Under the pieces are notes generated by a model. The model searched no databases, was not told the DNA's origin, and worked only from the letters and a program-made list of their open reading frames with translations. A stretch of DNA of 64,000 bases from Spirochaetales bacterium (lineage in GTDB: Bacteria; Spirochaetota; Spirochaetia; UBA9216). Within the stretch, counting starts at the first letter, position 1. The number at the start of each line of letters is the position of its first letter. This document shows positions 55,010 to 64,000 of the stretch, piece by piece. The stretch is taken from the NCBI GenBank assembly GCA_016839055.1, contig JAEKNX010000002.1:186001-250000 (forward strand), given 5' to 3'. The position numbers and the translations under genes are program-made.

Positions 55010-56683
55010 TTAACTCCGGCTGTTTTCCTTGTTCAGATCCAAGAGCCGTTCGGCTGATTTCTCAAATGCCGCTGAGGCCGGACGAAAGGGAAAACCTACA
55101 ATAATTCCCAGTCCGCTGTTCACTGAATTATGAAGAAAGGCGGAAAGCAGCTTAAGATAAACATCCTTCTGTATGCCTTTAGGGCTCCTGAACAGCAAGC
55201 CCGCGGTGTTGAAGGTCTCGACCACAGTAGCCAACTGCCTGAGGACAACCGGAAAGAGGGTATCTATAAGTTTGAGATAATTCTTTTTATACTTTTCCTC
55301 CTCCTTGACCAGCTGAAGGATCTGACTGTGCTTATCCCTGATATTCTCTCCACGGCTGTTCTTTCTTACAGGAATATAACCAGTAATCAGTTCGGTAACT
55401 GTTTTTGAGGAAAAAAGCTTGTATAAGGAAAAATCGAAAAGAAGTAGTCCGGATGTGCTCTTTATGTAACTGTTGTGATTATTACGTTCGGAGTGAAGTT
55501 TCCGGAGCAGTATACTTATTCGTTTGTCCACGATTTTTCGGCTGGATGTGTTGGGGGATGTGAAAAACAGCCTTCCGGAGTTGTCCAGATCATCAACCGC
55601 AATCTTGACCTGAGCAGAGCATTTTACCAGTTCGCCAAGCAGACCGTCGTTTTCAACGCGTTTGAGGAGCCCTATAATTGTGTCCTTTTCTTTTCCGGTA
55701 AACACTTCCAGTCCGCCATCGATGATGCTGGCGTGATATTTAGAACCGGCTTCACTGAGAATTCTTGTGTTCAGAAGGACGAAGATATATTCTGAGAGTT
55801 TTTTAAAGCATTGTTCGGCATCTCTGATATATGGATTCAAATGCAGATAATGTCTGATGAGGCTCCCCGCCCTCGGAGGCAGGGGAGATGCGTAACATAT
55901 TTCATCAATCCGCTGCTCAATAAGGAAGTCGAGGCGTTCATTCATCTGGGCGAGGATGTTCACCGACAAAGAAGGATTGCTCTGAAGCAGGTCCATAGCC
56001 GGATCTTTGGGAATGAAGGCGGCATCTTTAATATTCAGCAGGCTGAAATCAAACTGGTCTTCCTCTGCTACATTTTTATTATAGTTTCCGGCAAGATCCC
56101 CCGGATCGAAGCCCGCGACAGTTATTCCTTCATATTTATTATGCCAGATGAGGAAATTCGCTGTGCTGCCGCTCTCGTAGGCCTTCTTTATGTAATAACC
56201 TGATGCTGTATGTGAAGTTGGTTCGTCATTTGTAACAATTATGACCTTCCCTGCATGCTGGAGGAAAATGAGGTTTTCCTCATACAGGCTGCCCGCCGGA
56301 AGATCCAGGATGAGGATGTCGTAGAGGGAGGAAAGTGCATCCTTGAATTTTAAGAATTTATCGTATGCCTTGGTTTCCTTTATGTTGAGTTTGGACTCCG
56401 GGAATATCAAATCAAGATTGGGCAGGACTTTCCTTTTGTTTGCCTCGAAATCATCATCTTCGCTCGTCCTGGGTTTTATTATGTCCTCCGATTCCGACAG
56501 ATCAAGAAGGGTAGCAACATTAGACAGGGGATCGAGATCCAGAAGGCCGGTATTGAGCCCTTTTCTGGCAAAATAGATGGCAAGGTTCACGCAGGTAGTG
56601 GTTTTTCCGACGCCGCCCTTGCCTGATGCAACTGCGATTGATTTCTGTTTAATCAGCTCGAGAGAATTATCCTGGTTTTTCAT
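55010..56683 (-). CDS. ParA/MinD-like ATPase with long C-terminal extension
   Basis: A roughly 557-residue protein. The N-terminal 270 residues form a deviant-Walker P-loop ATPase: [10 protein letters not shown], the [14 protein letters not shown] switch and LILDLPAG. The further 290 residues match no domain I know; they are mostly helical with charged stretches. Relatives position chromosomes, septa or flagella, but the target here is unknown. I chose the ATG at 56683 (AGGA at 6 nt); the frame opens upstream to 56821, and the extra 46 residues look less protein-like. Confidence 0.75.
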   Translation of the reverse strand: MKNQDNSLELIKQKSIAVASGKGGVGKTTTCVNLAIYFARKGLNTGLLDLDPLSNVATLLDLSESEDIIKPRTSEDDDFEANKRKVLPNLDLIFPESKLNIKETKAYDKFLKFKDALSSLYDILILDLPAGSLYEENLIFLQHAGKVIIVTNDEPTSHTASGYYIKKAYESGSTANFLIWHNKYEGITVAGFDPGDLAGNYNKNVAEEDQFDFSLLNIKDAAFIPKDPAMDLLQSNPSLSVNILAQMNERLDFLIEQRIDEICYASPLPPRAGSLIRHYLHLNPYIRDAEQCFKKLSEYIFVLLNTRILSEAGSKYHASIIDGGLEVFTGKEKDTIIGLLKRVENDGLLGELVKCSAQVKIAVDDLDNSGRLFFTSPNTSSRKIVDKRISILLRKLHSERNNHNSYIKSTSGLLLFDFSLYKLFSSKTVTELITGYIPVRKNSRGENIRDKHSQILQLVKEEEKYKKNYLKLIDTLFPVVLRQLATVVETFNTAGLLFRSPKGIQKDVYLKLLSAFLHNSVNSGLGIIVGFPFRPASAAFEKSAERLLDLNKENSRS

Positions 56684-56869
56684 ATACCGTCCTGATGTTG
56701 ATATAATGAAGTTTTCTGATGCCCTGCTTAAAGATGATTGCCCTGGGCTTGTCAAAAAAGATTCATATTTGATAACATTATCGGTACGGAAAAGATCATA
56801 ATTCAGTAAAACATCTTTCATCCCTTCGGAGTAGGGACAGCGGCCTCCGGCTTGATTTTAATTTATTAC

Positions 56870-57136
56870 AGCAATTCTGATTTTGACCTCCGGAAGCCCC
56901 TGAATAATCTTTAAAATGTCTAAATATTTAAACCATTCCTCTTTGCCACCTGTTGAAAAGTTCTAATTCCCGCTTCCGGGACGTCAGTAGTTCTGAATTT
57001 GGCTGCCTTTGTATGCCGCCGCTGGGGGCCCCGGTGCCGCCTGAGAAAAATTGAGGTCTTCCGAACCTTTTTCTGATGGTGTCGGGGTCAGCAAGGGCCG
57101 ACATTCGGGGGAATTGCAGTCAAATTCAGAATTGCT
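56870..57136. repeat. 267-bp block with 18-bp inverted ends
   Basis: AGCAATTCTGATTTTGAC (56870-56887) and GTCAAATTCAGAATTGCT (57119-57136) are inverted repeats with one mismatch. The interior has further stems, for example TGTCGG/CCGACA around 57080-57103 and a TTCCGGGA region near 56993, and no credible ORF. It could be a miniature transposon-like element or a structured RNA whose ends pair. It occupies most of the gap between the ParA-like gene and the next gene. Confidence 0.5.
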
Positions 57137-57177
57137 GAATTTATTATTTTATACTTTTTACGGCGGAGGATTTGGAT

Positions 57178-57183
57178 TATAAT
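57178..57183 (+). promoter_or_regulatory. -10 element of the 57.2-kb gene
   Basis: A consensus TATAAT ends 7 nt before the ATG at 57190. The -35 region is poor. Transcription would begin at the start codon. Confidence 0.4.
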
Positions 57184-57189
57184 ACCCAA

Positions 57190-58353
57190 ATGAGATTTGT
57201 TTACCTGCCTGCTTTAATAGCAATGATCCTACTCCCTGTTTTTTCTTTCGGTGAGACACCACAAGTCTCAATATACGGCAATGCCGATAAACAGCTGTAC
57301 GGGCAGACTCTAAATCGAGGCCGCCTGATGTCAATTGATCTCACTAAGTTTCGGGATTCAGAACCGGCTGATGCCAGAGAGGGAGGAATACTGACTGCGA
57401 TCATAGTTGACGCAAGGGTCAAAAAGGCCCTCGACAGCCTCCTTGGTGAAAAGGATTTTATCTTTATTGAAAACTCGGTTCTCAGCAGGAATGATGCAGG
57501 AGGAGAGCTATCCTACGGATTTAGCTGGAATGAGTACGGGTTTGAGATTGTGTTCGCGCTGGAAAAAGCCGGTGAGGGAATCATGAAGCTAGTCGAACGT
57601 ACTTATAGCCGGGATGCCTACCTCCTTGGAGAGCTGAGACGCAGCTATTCGGATAACTTTGTTGTTAGAATATACAGGGCGGAGAATCTGTTTGAAGATG
57701 GCAACGGAAAAATAGATTTCACCGAGGCTCTGCTTGCGGCAACCGTAATTGGTGATACTTTTCAGCCGCTGCTTGGAATACATGATGGTCTGGGTGTTCT
57801 GGATGAAATTGGTCTAATCACCGCCCGAATAGACATTGCCACCGAAGGGACTCTCGTTGAATACAGGAAGTACGAGAAGGCTGACAGGGAGCTCCGTTCT
57901 TTCATCCATTCAATAAACGGAATGCAGGGTGATTTCATAGACAATCTTTTCTCAACTGTCAGCTCGATCTTCGGCAGGCACTCCGATGACGGCCGGATAA
58001 TCCTTCCTGAAGACTTTTTTATTCAGAAAGAGGGTGATGATACTGATTATACTTTGTTTTATTACGATGTACTAAAGAGGGCTGGATATCAGGTGAGGTT
58101 CATCGTAATCGATCCGGGTGGCCCTGATGGGCAGCTGTTTTCTACAGTTTTTTTTAAGGAGCTCGGAACCGACCTTTGGGGGCGGATAGACGGTCAGGTT
58201 CTCGAGCGGGAGAAGGCTGACAGGATTAGCAGGATGGCGGCTCTTGTCTTTTCCGGTTCGGTGAAATATTTTGAACCGGAAATCGATCTGATCTTTGAGA
58301 CAGCGGTTATTAAGCTCCCGCCTCCGTCGAAATGGCGGACATCACTTTACTGA
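57190..58353 (+). CDS. Exported protein of unknown function, transglutaminase-like outline
   Basis: A 387-residue protein with a signal peptide (MRFVYLPALIAMILLPVFSFG). It is not recognised as a known family. The C-terminal part, DYTLFYYDVLKRAGYQVRF followed by an aspartate in GRIDGQVL, has the spacing of a transglutaminase-like fold, but the catalytic cysteine and histidine are absent. A TTG at 57172 is an alternative start; the ATG at 57190 follows a -10 element directly. GGAGGA at 57165-57170 is too far from the ATG and too close to the TTG. Confidence 0.6.
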   Translation: MRFVYLPALIAMILLPVFSFGETPQVSIYGNADKQLYGQTLNRGRLMSIDLTKFRDSEPADAREGGILTAIIVDARVKKALDSLLGEKDFIFIENSVLSRNDAGGELSYGFSWNEYGFEIVFALEKAGEGIMKLVERTYSRDAYLLGELRRSYSDNFVVRIYRAENLFEDGNGKIDFTEALLAATVIGDTFQPLLGIHDGLGVLDEIGLITARIDIATEGTLVEYRKYEKADRELRSFIHSINGMQGDFIDNLFSTVSSIFGRHSDDGRIILPEDFFIQKEGDDTDYTLFYYDVLKRAGYQVRFIVIDPGGPDGQLFSTVFFKELGTDLWGRIDGQVLEREKADRISRMAALVFSGSVKYFEPEIDLIFETAVIKLPPPSKWRTSLY

Positions 58354-58370
58354 GGCACGAGGCACCTTCC

Positions 58371-59249
58371 ATGGATAATTATTCTCTGAAACTTTTTCTG
58401 ACCCTTGCCGAAAATCTTCACTTCGGACGTACGAGCCAGCTTTGTAATATAAGCAGGTCCGCGCTGAGCCGCCAGATTCAGCGGCTTGAGGATGAGGTGG
58501 GGCAGAAGCTCTTTGAAAGAGACAACCGGATGGTTTCGCTGACGCCGGCGGGAGCCAGATTTACCGAATACGCTTCCAAGGTAAATGATATGTGGAAGGA
58601 GCTGAAAGAGGATATCCTCGAAGACCGATCGGTCCTTAAGGGTGAGCTCAGTCTCTACTGTTCAGTTACCGCCTGCTACAGCATTCTGCCGGGAATTCTT
58701 ACAATCTTCAGGAAGAAATATCCGGAAATTCATATTAAACTCAAGACCGGTGACGCTTCGGAGGCAATGTCGAATGTCCAGGAAGGAAAGATCGATATCG
58801 CGGTAGCAGCTAAATCAGAGAGGCTCGCGTCGAGCATCGCATTCAAGGAGATAACAAAAACGCCGCTTGTGTTTATCATCCCCGCCGGAGGCTGGGCGTA
58901 TTCAGAGATCTCTCCTGAGAATCTTCCATGGGATGAAATTCCTATGATACTTCCCGAGAGAGAGCTGGCGCGCCGCCGGGTTGATCTATGGTTCCGGAAT
59001 CAAGGAATTCGGCCCAATGTTTATGCTCAGGTTTCCGGAAATGAGGCTATTCTCGCGATGGTAAATCTAGGATTCGGTGCGGGAGTCATTCCTGAACTCG
59101 TATATGAAAAGAGGCCGTTTGAAGTTGATGTACGGCCTATAAAAGTAACGCCTCCGCTGGAACCATATTCTGTCGGAATATGTGTTCAGCAGAGACGTTT
59201 AAGTTCTCCTCTGATTAAGGCTTTCTGGGAAAGTTTCAGCCGGCCTTGA
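58371..59249 (+). CDS. LysR-family regulator, IlvY-like
   Basis: A 292-residue LysR protein. The HTH region ([20 protein letters not shown], then [19 protein letters not shown]) closely resembles IlvY, the activator of ilvC. The effector domain follows, with [13 protein letters not shown] near the end. I chose the ATG at 58371, with GAGG 8 nt upstream; an upstream ATG at 58332 would overlap the preceding gene by 22 nt. ilvC is not in this window, so the target is unknown. It overlaps the convergent ftsH by 14 nt. Confidence 0.88.
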   Translation: MDNYSLKLFLTLAENLHFGRTSQLCNISRSALSRQIQRLEDEVGQKLFERDNRMVSLTPAGARFTEYASKVNDMWKELKEDILEDRSVLKGELSLYCSVTACYSILPGILTIFRKKYPEIHIKLKTGDASEAMSNVQEGKIDIAVAAKSERLASSIAFKEITKTPLVFIIPAGGWAYSEISPENLPWDEIPMILPERELARRRVDLWFRNQGIRPNVYAQVSGNEAILAMVNLGFGAGVIPELVYEKRPFEVDVRPIKVTPPLEPYSVGICVQQRRLSSPLIKAFWESFSRP

Positions 59250-61182
59250 TGTCGGTTAGTTTGAGGAATTCCGCCGATGATATAGTCTCGGTTTCAAGCA
59301 GTCTGGCAGTAATTTTCTTCAGAGTTTCTTTTTTCTCCTTAAGAAGTTTTACTACAGCCTTGTAGCGTTCGCTGATAATTCTTGCTACTTCTTCGTCAAC
59401 ATACTGTTGCGTTGTCTCTGAGTATTCACGGGTACTCATGCCGGATTCCTGTCCGAGGAAGGTTGCTGTACGTTTTGTGAGCACCATATTCTCGAACTTG
59501 TCACTCATGCCGTATTCGGTAATAAGGCTGCGCGCAATATCGGTTGCTCTGGTTATATCATTCGCGGCACCGGTTGATATTTCGTCAAAGATAATCTGCT
59601 CGGCCGCTCTGCCGCCGAGTAGTACATCAATTTTCCCTATAAGTTCCTTCTTAGTCATCAGGAAGCGGTCTTCTACAGGTGTCTGAAGGGTGTAGCCGAG
59701 AGCCCCTATGCCCCTGGGGATTATACTGATTTTCTGGACAGGATCAGAGCCGGGAGTGAGAATTGCGGTCAGAGCATGGCCTGTCTCATGATAGGCAACA
59801 ATGTCTCTTTCTTTCTTGTTTATCAGCCGGTTTTTCTTTTGAAGTCCCGCTATTGTTTTTTCAATAGCCTCTTCGATATCTTCCTGCATTACCTTCTTTC
59901 GTCCTGCCCGCACCGCGAGGAGGGCGCCCTCATTTATAATATTTGCAAGATCAGCACCGACAAAACCGGGGGTTGCCCTCGCTATACTGTGTAAATCAAC
60001 ATCCGGGCCCATTTTTACATCAGTAGAGTGAATATTCAGGATTGCCTCCCGTCCGTCGAGGTCCGGTTTATCTATAACGACCTGTCTGTCGAACCGGCCC
60101 GGTCGGAGCAGGGCCGCGTCCAGTACTTCAGGCCGGTTCGTGGCACCGAGAATTATTACTCCTGATTTAGCGCTGAAACCGTCCATTTCTACAAGCAGCT
60201 GGTTAAGGGTCTGTTCCCGCTCATCGTTGCCGCCGGCCGAATTGAGCCGGCTTTTTCCTATTGCATCAAGTTCGTCAATGAAGATGATGCACGGAGCCTT
60301 CTCTCTGGCTTGTTTGAAAAGATCCCTTACTCGTGCCGCACCGACACCGACGAACATTTCCACAAAGTCGGCTCCACTCAGTCTGAAGAACGGAACCCCG
60401 GCGTCGCCTGCGACCGCCCTGGCCAGAAGAGTTTTTCCGGTACCGGGGCTTCCCACCAGAAGGACTCCCTTGGGAATCTTTCCGCCTATGTCGAGGTATT
60501 TTTTCGGACTCTTCAGGAAGTCAACCACTTCAACCAGTTCCGCCTTCGCTTCATCTGCGCCTGCAACATCAGCAAAGGTTGTTTCGGTATCGCCCTCGGC
60601 AACAAGCTGGGCCTTGTTTTTCCCAAAACTCATTACCCCTGAACCGCCGCCGCCCATCTTGCTGAACATTGCTTTCCAGATGATAACTATAAAAATCAGA
60701 GGAACTATCCAGCTAAGGAGCATGCCTATGATGTTGCTGCTCCGTTCGGAAACAGCCTGGTATTTTACATTCATCTGGTCGAGAAGAGGAATGAAGCCTG
60801 AATCAACAACAGGCACTGTCTTGAAGACTGTCGGTTTCTGGAGTCCCGGAAGGCCCGTATCGGCGCTGCCGGAATATCCGAGATAGGAATCTTTACTTAT
60901 CTGAACTTCAGTTATCTGTCCTGAAACAATTAGCTCTTTGAAGGAGCTGTAGGATATCGTTTCAGAAGAATTTCCGCTGAGAAAAGAATTTGCAAGCATC
61001 ATGATGACTATCGCCGCTACAAAATACCAGAGCGAGAATTTGAATTGCCCCTTGGTAAATTTAGAGAAAAGTGAGTTGTTGTGGTTTGGACCGCTTTTCT
61101 TGTTGCTGTCGTCATTCCACTGTTCGTTTTTTTTCCCGGCCATATTCAGCTCGTCTCTGTCTGTCTCATCTTGTGAACCCAT
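59236..61182 (-). CDS. ftsH: ATP-dependent zinc metalloprotease FtsH
   Basis: A 648-residue membrane AAA+ protease. Two TM helices flank a periplasmic domain (residues about 50-165). The AAA domain has Walker A GSPGTGKT, Walker [12 protein letters not shown] and the second region of homology [20 protein letters not shown]. The zinc site is HETGH. It degrades damaged membrane proteins and regulators. AGGAG lies 6 nt before the ATG at 61182. The N-terminal 30 residues are unusually polar and rich in Asn and Lys. Confidence 0.97.
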   Translation of the reverse strand: MGSQDETDRDELNMAGKKNEQWNDDSNKKSGPNHNNSLFSKFTKGQFKFSLWYFVAAIVIMMLANSFLSGNSSETISYSSFKELIVSGQITEVQISKDSYLGYSGSADTGLPGLQKPTVFKTVPVVDSGFIPLLDQMNVKYQAVSERSSNIIGMLLSWIVPLIFIVIIWKAMFSKMGGGGSGVMSFGKNKAQLVAEGDTETTFADVAGADEAKAELVEVVDFLKSPKKYLDIGGKIPKGVLLVGSPGTGKTLLARAVAGDAGVPFFRLSGADFVEMFVGVGAARVRDLFKQAREKAPCIIFIDELDAIGKSRLNSAGGNDEREQTLNQLLVEMDGFSAKSGVIILGATNRPEVLDAALLRPGRFDRQVVIDKPDLDGREAILNIHSTDVKMGPDVDLHSIARATPGFVGADLANIINEGALLAVRAGRKKVMQEDIEEAIEKTIAGLQKKNRLINKKERDIVAYHETGHALTAILTPGSDPVQKISIIPRGIGALGYTLQTPVEDRFLMTKKELIGKIDVLLGGRAAEQIIFDEISTGAANDITRATDIARSLITEYGMSDKFENMVLTKRTATFLGQESGMSTREYSETTQQYVDEEVARIISERYKAVVKLLKEKKETLKKITARLLETETISSAEFLKLTDIKAG

Positions 61183-61239
61183 TAGTTTCTCCTATATATA
61201 AAGAAAATAACCATTGAGAGGGCAGAAGTAAAGAAAAGA

Positions 61240-62499
61240 CTACGCAGATTTATTAAGGAAATTGGATACCTTTGAAAAAATTCGATTAAAACTGCTATTT
61301 ACATCGATCTGGTTTGCACGAAGCAGTGGAAACGGGTCTTCATGCCGGTATGCAAAGGGGAAGTCGAGGTTTTCGGTATTAATATTTATATCGCCGGAAA
61401 AACCGTTGAGTGTCCGGTTGGTGGATTCCGGAGTAAAGACTGAATCTTGGTTCAGGCTGATGCCGGAAATCCTGTTACCTGCTTTTTTTAATGCAGATTC
61501 CCTGAATGACTGCATCTTATCGAAGAATAGAAAACTCTTAAAGTTCAGCACCTCGGGTAAATCCTGAAAGAATATTCCTTTTACTTTTTTCCCAATATCA
61601 GAGGCGGAATTGAAGAGGCTTCCGAACCAGGAAAAGAGTTCATTATAAGCTTCACTGTCAATTATTGTTTTTGAAACAGGAGCCGCTGTATCAAGGGCTG
61701 CTCCGCCGCAGAAAAGGAAGGCCCTTGATTCATCGAAAAAACCGTTCTGGTTGCTGGTCATCAGCACCTCAGCAAGGGACGCCCCGACTGAATAAGCAAA
61801 AAAATCAATCCGGCAGTTTTTGCTGAGGTATGGATTTGCGCCCATTCTCACCTCATTGGCGAACTGGATAATGTCATAATAGGTCTGCATGCCTGATGAA
61901 AAAAACCTATGCGGGGCGAACTGGATTCGGTGGCTCAGCGCGGCATTCAGAAAACTTGTCTCGGTGCTGTTACACACCAGTTTTTTCCGTTCGGCTGCAA
62001 CCCTTATCATGTCCTTAGAGTTTCCCCAGGCTTTTGGTGCCCGGTTCATGTGAAAGGCAATCGGAAAGAGAATAACCGGAGAGCCCGTGTCTTCCATCAG
62101 CCGAAGGGCCCAGGTGAGATATTTATCCCAGTGTTTCTCGTTGAGGCCGTGTAGGAGAATTGTTGCCCTGTCAAAGACTGCGGGGCCTGATGGCTTGAAC
62201 ACAGGTATCCGAAAATGACTGTTCTCATGAACCTGTTTGTCAGATTTCTCGAGTGTTCCGAATATTAGATCCTTGCTGTATTGATTGTTCTCCACGTAGT
62301 ATTTCAGCAGGGAAGTGAAGGCGCTGCCCTTGCCCGAATAGTCGCCGGTATCCGGGTAGACATAGTCGGATGCACTCGTGAAGGGTAATGACTGAATCTC
62401 AAATTCCTTATGTCCTTCAATGTTGACAATGGTTGATGATTTAGATATATCGAAAAGCTGCGAGAGAGTCTTGAAATCCTCAACGTAGTTATTATTCAT
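61240..62499 (-). CDS. DUF6051-type alpha/beta-hydrolase-like protein
   Basis: A 419-residue cytoplasmic protein. The oxyanion-type segment ILLHGLNEKHWDKYLTWA and the nucleophile elbow AYSVGAS (Gly replaced by Ala) outline an alpha/beta hydrolase. The remainder fits DUF6051. The substrate is unknown. Its start overlaps the upstream regulator gene by 8 nt, so they are co-transcribed and the regulator probably controls it. Confidence 0.75.
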   Translation of the reverse strand: MNNNYVEDFKTLSQLFDISKSSTIVNIEGHKEFEIQSLPFTSASDYVYPDTGDYSGKGSAFTSLLKYYVENNQYSKDLIFGTLEKSDKQVHENSHFRIPVFKPSGPAVFDRATILLHGLNEKHWDKYLTWALRLMEDTGSPVILFPIAFHMNRAPKAWGNSKDMIRVAAERKKLVCNSTETSFLNAALSHRIQFAPHRFFSSGMQTYYDIIQFANEVRMGANPYLSKNCRIDFFAYSVGASLAEVLMTSNQNGFFDESRAFLFCGGAALDTAAPVSKTIIDSEAYNELFSWFGSLFNSASDIGKKVKGIFFQDLPEVLNFKSFLFFDKMQSFRESALKKAGNRISGISLNQDSVFTPESTNRTLNGFSGDININTENLDFPFAYRHEDPFPLLRANQIDVNSSFNRIFSKVSNFLNKSA

Positions 62500-63211
62500 C
62501 CTGTTCCTCTATCTTTTTACGTCTTATATTTTTTTCTTTTATGAATGTGATTTGTTTTTTTTGTTTCTTCAGTAGGTCTTCCCACCGTTTGATTCCGCTT
62601 TTCAGCTGTTCGGTTTTTTCAAACAGCCTGGAAATTTCTTCTTCCATGAGGCGCAGCTTTAATTCAGTATCAGCCGCGGCGTGATCTGCAAAATTATCTT
62701 TAATGCTGACAAAATCCCGAAAGTAATCGGAGATTGTCTTTATTTCATCCAGGCTGTATCCGAACAGCTGAAGATCTTTTATCAGCTTGCAGAAGAGGAT
62801 GTAATGATCTCTGTAGAGTCTGAATCCGCCCTGGCTCCTGAGATCTGGCTCAATAATTCCCTTTTCTTCCCAGTGTTTTATTGTCCTGGTGCTTATGCCT
62901 AGGCTGTCGGCCAGGGCTCCTACGGTAAGATAGTTATCTTTTCCGTTTAGCCGGCTTTTCTCTATATCAGGATCAGATGGAAGTCCGACTTTCTTTATGA
63001 TCTTCTTTATTTCCTCTATTCCGTAACCAAGGCCTATAAGTGTTGATATCTTTTTGATGGTCTCCAGGCTGGTATCCGAGAAAATGGGCGTAGAATCACC
63101 GGCGAAGCCCTCTGGAACAAGGATTCCCGACTCAATCCATTCTTTTAATGTTGCCGCGTCAATTCCGCTTTTTTTAGTTAATTCGTCAAGATGAAATAAA
63201 TTTGTATTCAA
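62492..63211 (-). CDS. Regulator with two MerR-type helix-turn-helix domains
   Basis: A roughly 239-residue protein. Two MerR-like HTH modules follow each other: LDELTKKSGIDAATLKEWIE (about residues 8-27) and VGALADSLGISTRTIKHWEE (about 98-117), the second with the GGFRLYRD wing. A long coiled coil then forms the dimer. There is no obvious ligand-binding domain or metal-binding cysteines. Start codons are TTG; the one at 63211 has AGGTG nearby. An inverted repeat (63223-63260) is at its promoter. Confidence 0.8.
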   Translation of the reverse strand: MNTNLFHLDELTKKSGIDAATLKEWIESGILVPEGFAGDSTPIFSDTSLETIKKISTLIGLGYGIEEIKKIIKKVGLPSDPDIEKSRLNGKDNYLTVGALADSLGISTRTIKHWEEKGIIEPDLRSQGGFRLYRDHYILFCKLIKDLQLFGYSLDEIKTISDYFRDFVSIKDNFADHAAADTELKLRLMEEEISRLFEKTEQLKSGIKRWEDLLKKQKKQITFIKEKNIRRKKIEEQDE

Positions 63212-63222
63212 TAAGCACCTGC

Positions 63223-63260
63223 ACGTATACAATGGATATAAAACATGTAAAAGTATACGT
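63223..63260. promoter_or_regulatory. Inverted-repeat operator overlapping the promoter of the MerR-type gene
   Basis: ACGTATAC (63223-63230) and GTATACGT (63253-63260) are perfect 8-bp inverted repeats 22 bp apart. On the minus strand, TTTACA (63251-63246) and TATACG (63229-63224) could be -35 and -10 with a 16-nt spacer, so the downstream arm overlaps the -10. This suggests autoregulation. The rest of 63261-63402 shows nothing clear. Confidence 0.5.
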
Positions 63261-63402
63261 ATAGGTTAGTAGTAGATCGTCGGAATGTCAACGAAAATAA
63301 CCTGCCCAGCGGGGCTAAACCTGACAAATTCTTGGCGCTTCCGGATCGAAGGCATTCTATTGCAGCAGAGATGTAAAAACCTAATAGAGAAGACAGGTTT
63401 CC

Positions 63403-64000
63403 TCATTGATCATCTTCTATTTTTCCTCTTTTTAAAGTGATTGTTTTTTTCTGGTTGCAGCCGTAGCCTCTGGAGTAATAGGCGTCGGCCATTTCATCTG
63501 ATTTTATTAAAAGGTTGATAAGAAGCGGTATCGAGGTCAGCTTCAGGGTTCGCATCGGGTTTTTTCCTGGCCGGAAGCCCCGCGAGTATTTAGCTTCTTT
63601 AAGTTCTCCGGCTGTCTTGAAAATAAGGGGTAGAAAGGCCATTGTCATGGAAATGAGCTCAGCTATGCGATCTTCGTTGATTAAGGGGACTGGGCGCAGA
63701 ATCTTTCCGACGGCTTTTTTAAAGTCGGATAGTTTTGTGGTTGAATAAAAAATAAGACCCGCGAAAAGCATTACAAGCAGTCCCGAGCTTAAGGCTGCCC
63801 CTTCCATAACCGAACCGGTGACGGCTTTTACGACTCCGGAGATTCCGAAGAAGATGTAGAGTTTCCACATGCCCGGCAGCCCGGCGGCGGCCTTCCCTGA
63901 GATTAGGAAAAGCGGAATGAAGACCGGAGGAAGCAGGAAAACAAAGGGGGGAGGAATGAGGGCAGCCGAGACGCAGACTGCAATCAGAGCGCCTGTTTTT
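63403..64000 (-). CDS. Energy-coupling factor transporter transmembrane protein EcfT (partial)
   Basis: The frame is open through the right edge, so the N-terminal part lies outside the window; the ATG at 63870 is internal. The visible protein has several hydrophobic segments and the two EcfT coupling motifs, AKYSRGFRPG and AYYSRGYG, which touch the ATPases. EcfT is the scaffold of ECF importers for vitamins or metals (CbiQ family). No S-component or ATPase is visible here; they may lie to the right or elsewhere. Confidence 0.85.
   Translation of the reverse strand, partial: KTGALIAVCVSAALIPPPFVFLLPPVFIPLFLISGKAAAGLPGMWKLYIFFGISGVVKAVTGSVMEGAALSSGLLVMLFAGLIFYSTTKLSDFKKAVGKILRPVPLINEDRIAELISMTMAFLPLIFKTAGELKEAKYSRGFRPGKNPMRTLKLTSIPLLINLLIKSDEMADAYYSRGYGCNQKKTITLKRGKIEDDQ

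Overview
The window looks like chromosomal DNA of an anaerobic, fermentative, motile spirochaete (Spirochaetales, Spirochaeta/Treponema-like). This is inferred from gene content and protein flavour: a eukaryote-like hexokinase, a class III ribonucleotide reductase with NrdR, hybrid-cluster protein, 2-oxoacid:ferredoxin oxidoreductase, chemotaxis-receptor remnants, several c-di-GMP proteins, SorC and PTS sugar systems. No rRNA, tRNA, CRISPR array, transposase or phage gene was seen, so the lineage call is soft.

Layout. 1-6.3 kb: end of a CZB chemotaxis receptor, a polar amino-acid ABC operon (minus strand), an MttB-family methyltransferase and an EFR1 flavodoxin/ferredoxin. 6.3-9.8 kb: pyruvate kinase, a Gfo/Idh/MocA oxidoreductase and a SorC regulator. 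9.8-16.4 kb: a self-contained galactitol-type PTS operon carrying its own enzyme I and HPr, with DeoR and HutC regulators. 16.5-25.7 kb: sugar oxidoreductase plus esterase, isopropylmalate-type dehydrogenase, dihydropyrimidinase, IorAB-like oxidoreductase and a saccharopine-dehydrogenase-like enzyme. 25.8-33.3 kb: HD-GYP and GGDEF signalling, a Crp/Fnr regulator, a probable structured RNA, a GNAT-membrane fusion and a patch of decayed genes. 33.4-47.7 kb: hcp, proS, neuB-like, pncB, serS, cupin/SDR, aroC-aroK, fumC, a LacI regulator and hexokinase. 47.7-64 kb: a REC-PAS-GGDEF-EAL protein, dgt, the nrdR-nrdD-(glycyl-radical/thioredoxin)-nrdG operon, a ParA/MinD-like ATPase, an IlvY-like LysR regulator, ftsH, a DUF6051-type hydrolase with a tandem-MerR regulator, and part of an EcfT transporter.

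The main unusual observations are these. (1) The class III ribonucleotide reductase is split: the C-terminal glycyl-radical segment is a separate ORF fused to a thioredoxin-like CPNC domain. (2) At least eight genes have a -10 promoter hexamer ending 6-8 nt before an in-frame ATG and mostly lack a Shine-Dalgarno sequence, as expected for leaderless mRNAs. (3) A dispersed repeat made of three consecutive hairpins occurs in opposite orientations at 3.9 and 7.8 kb, with a shortened copy at 16.7 kb. (4) About 270 nt at 28.3 kb looks like a structured RNA gene. (5) Both Fe-S motifs of the IorA-like subunit lack their second cysteine. (6) A 267-bp block with 18-bp inverted ends lies upstream of the 57.2-kb gene.
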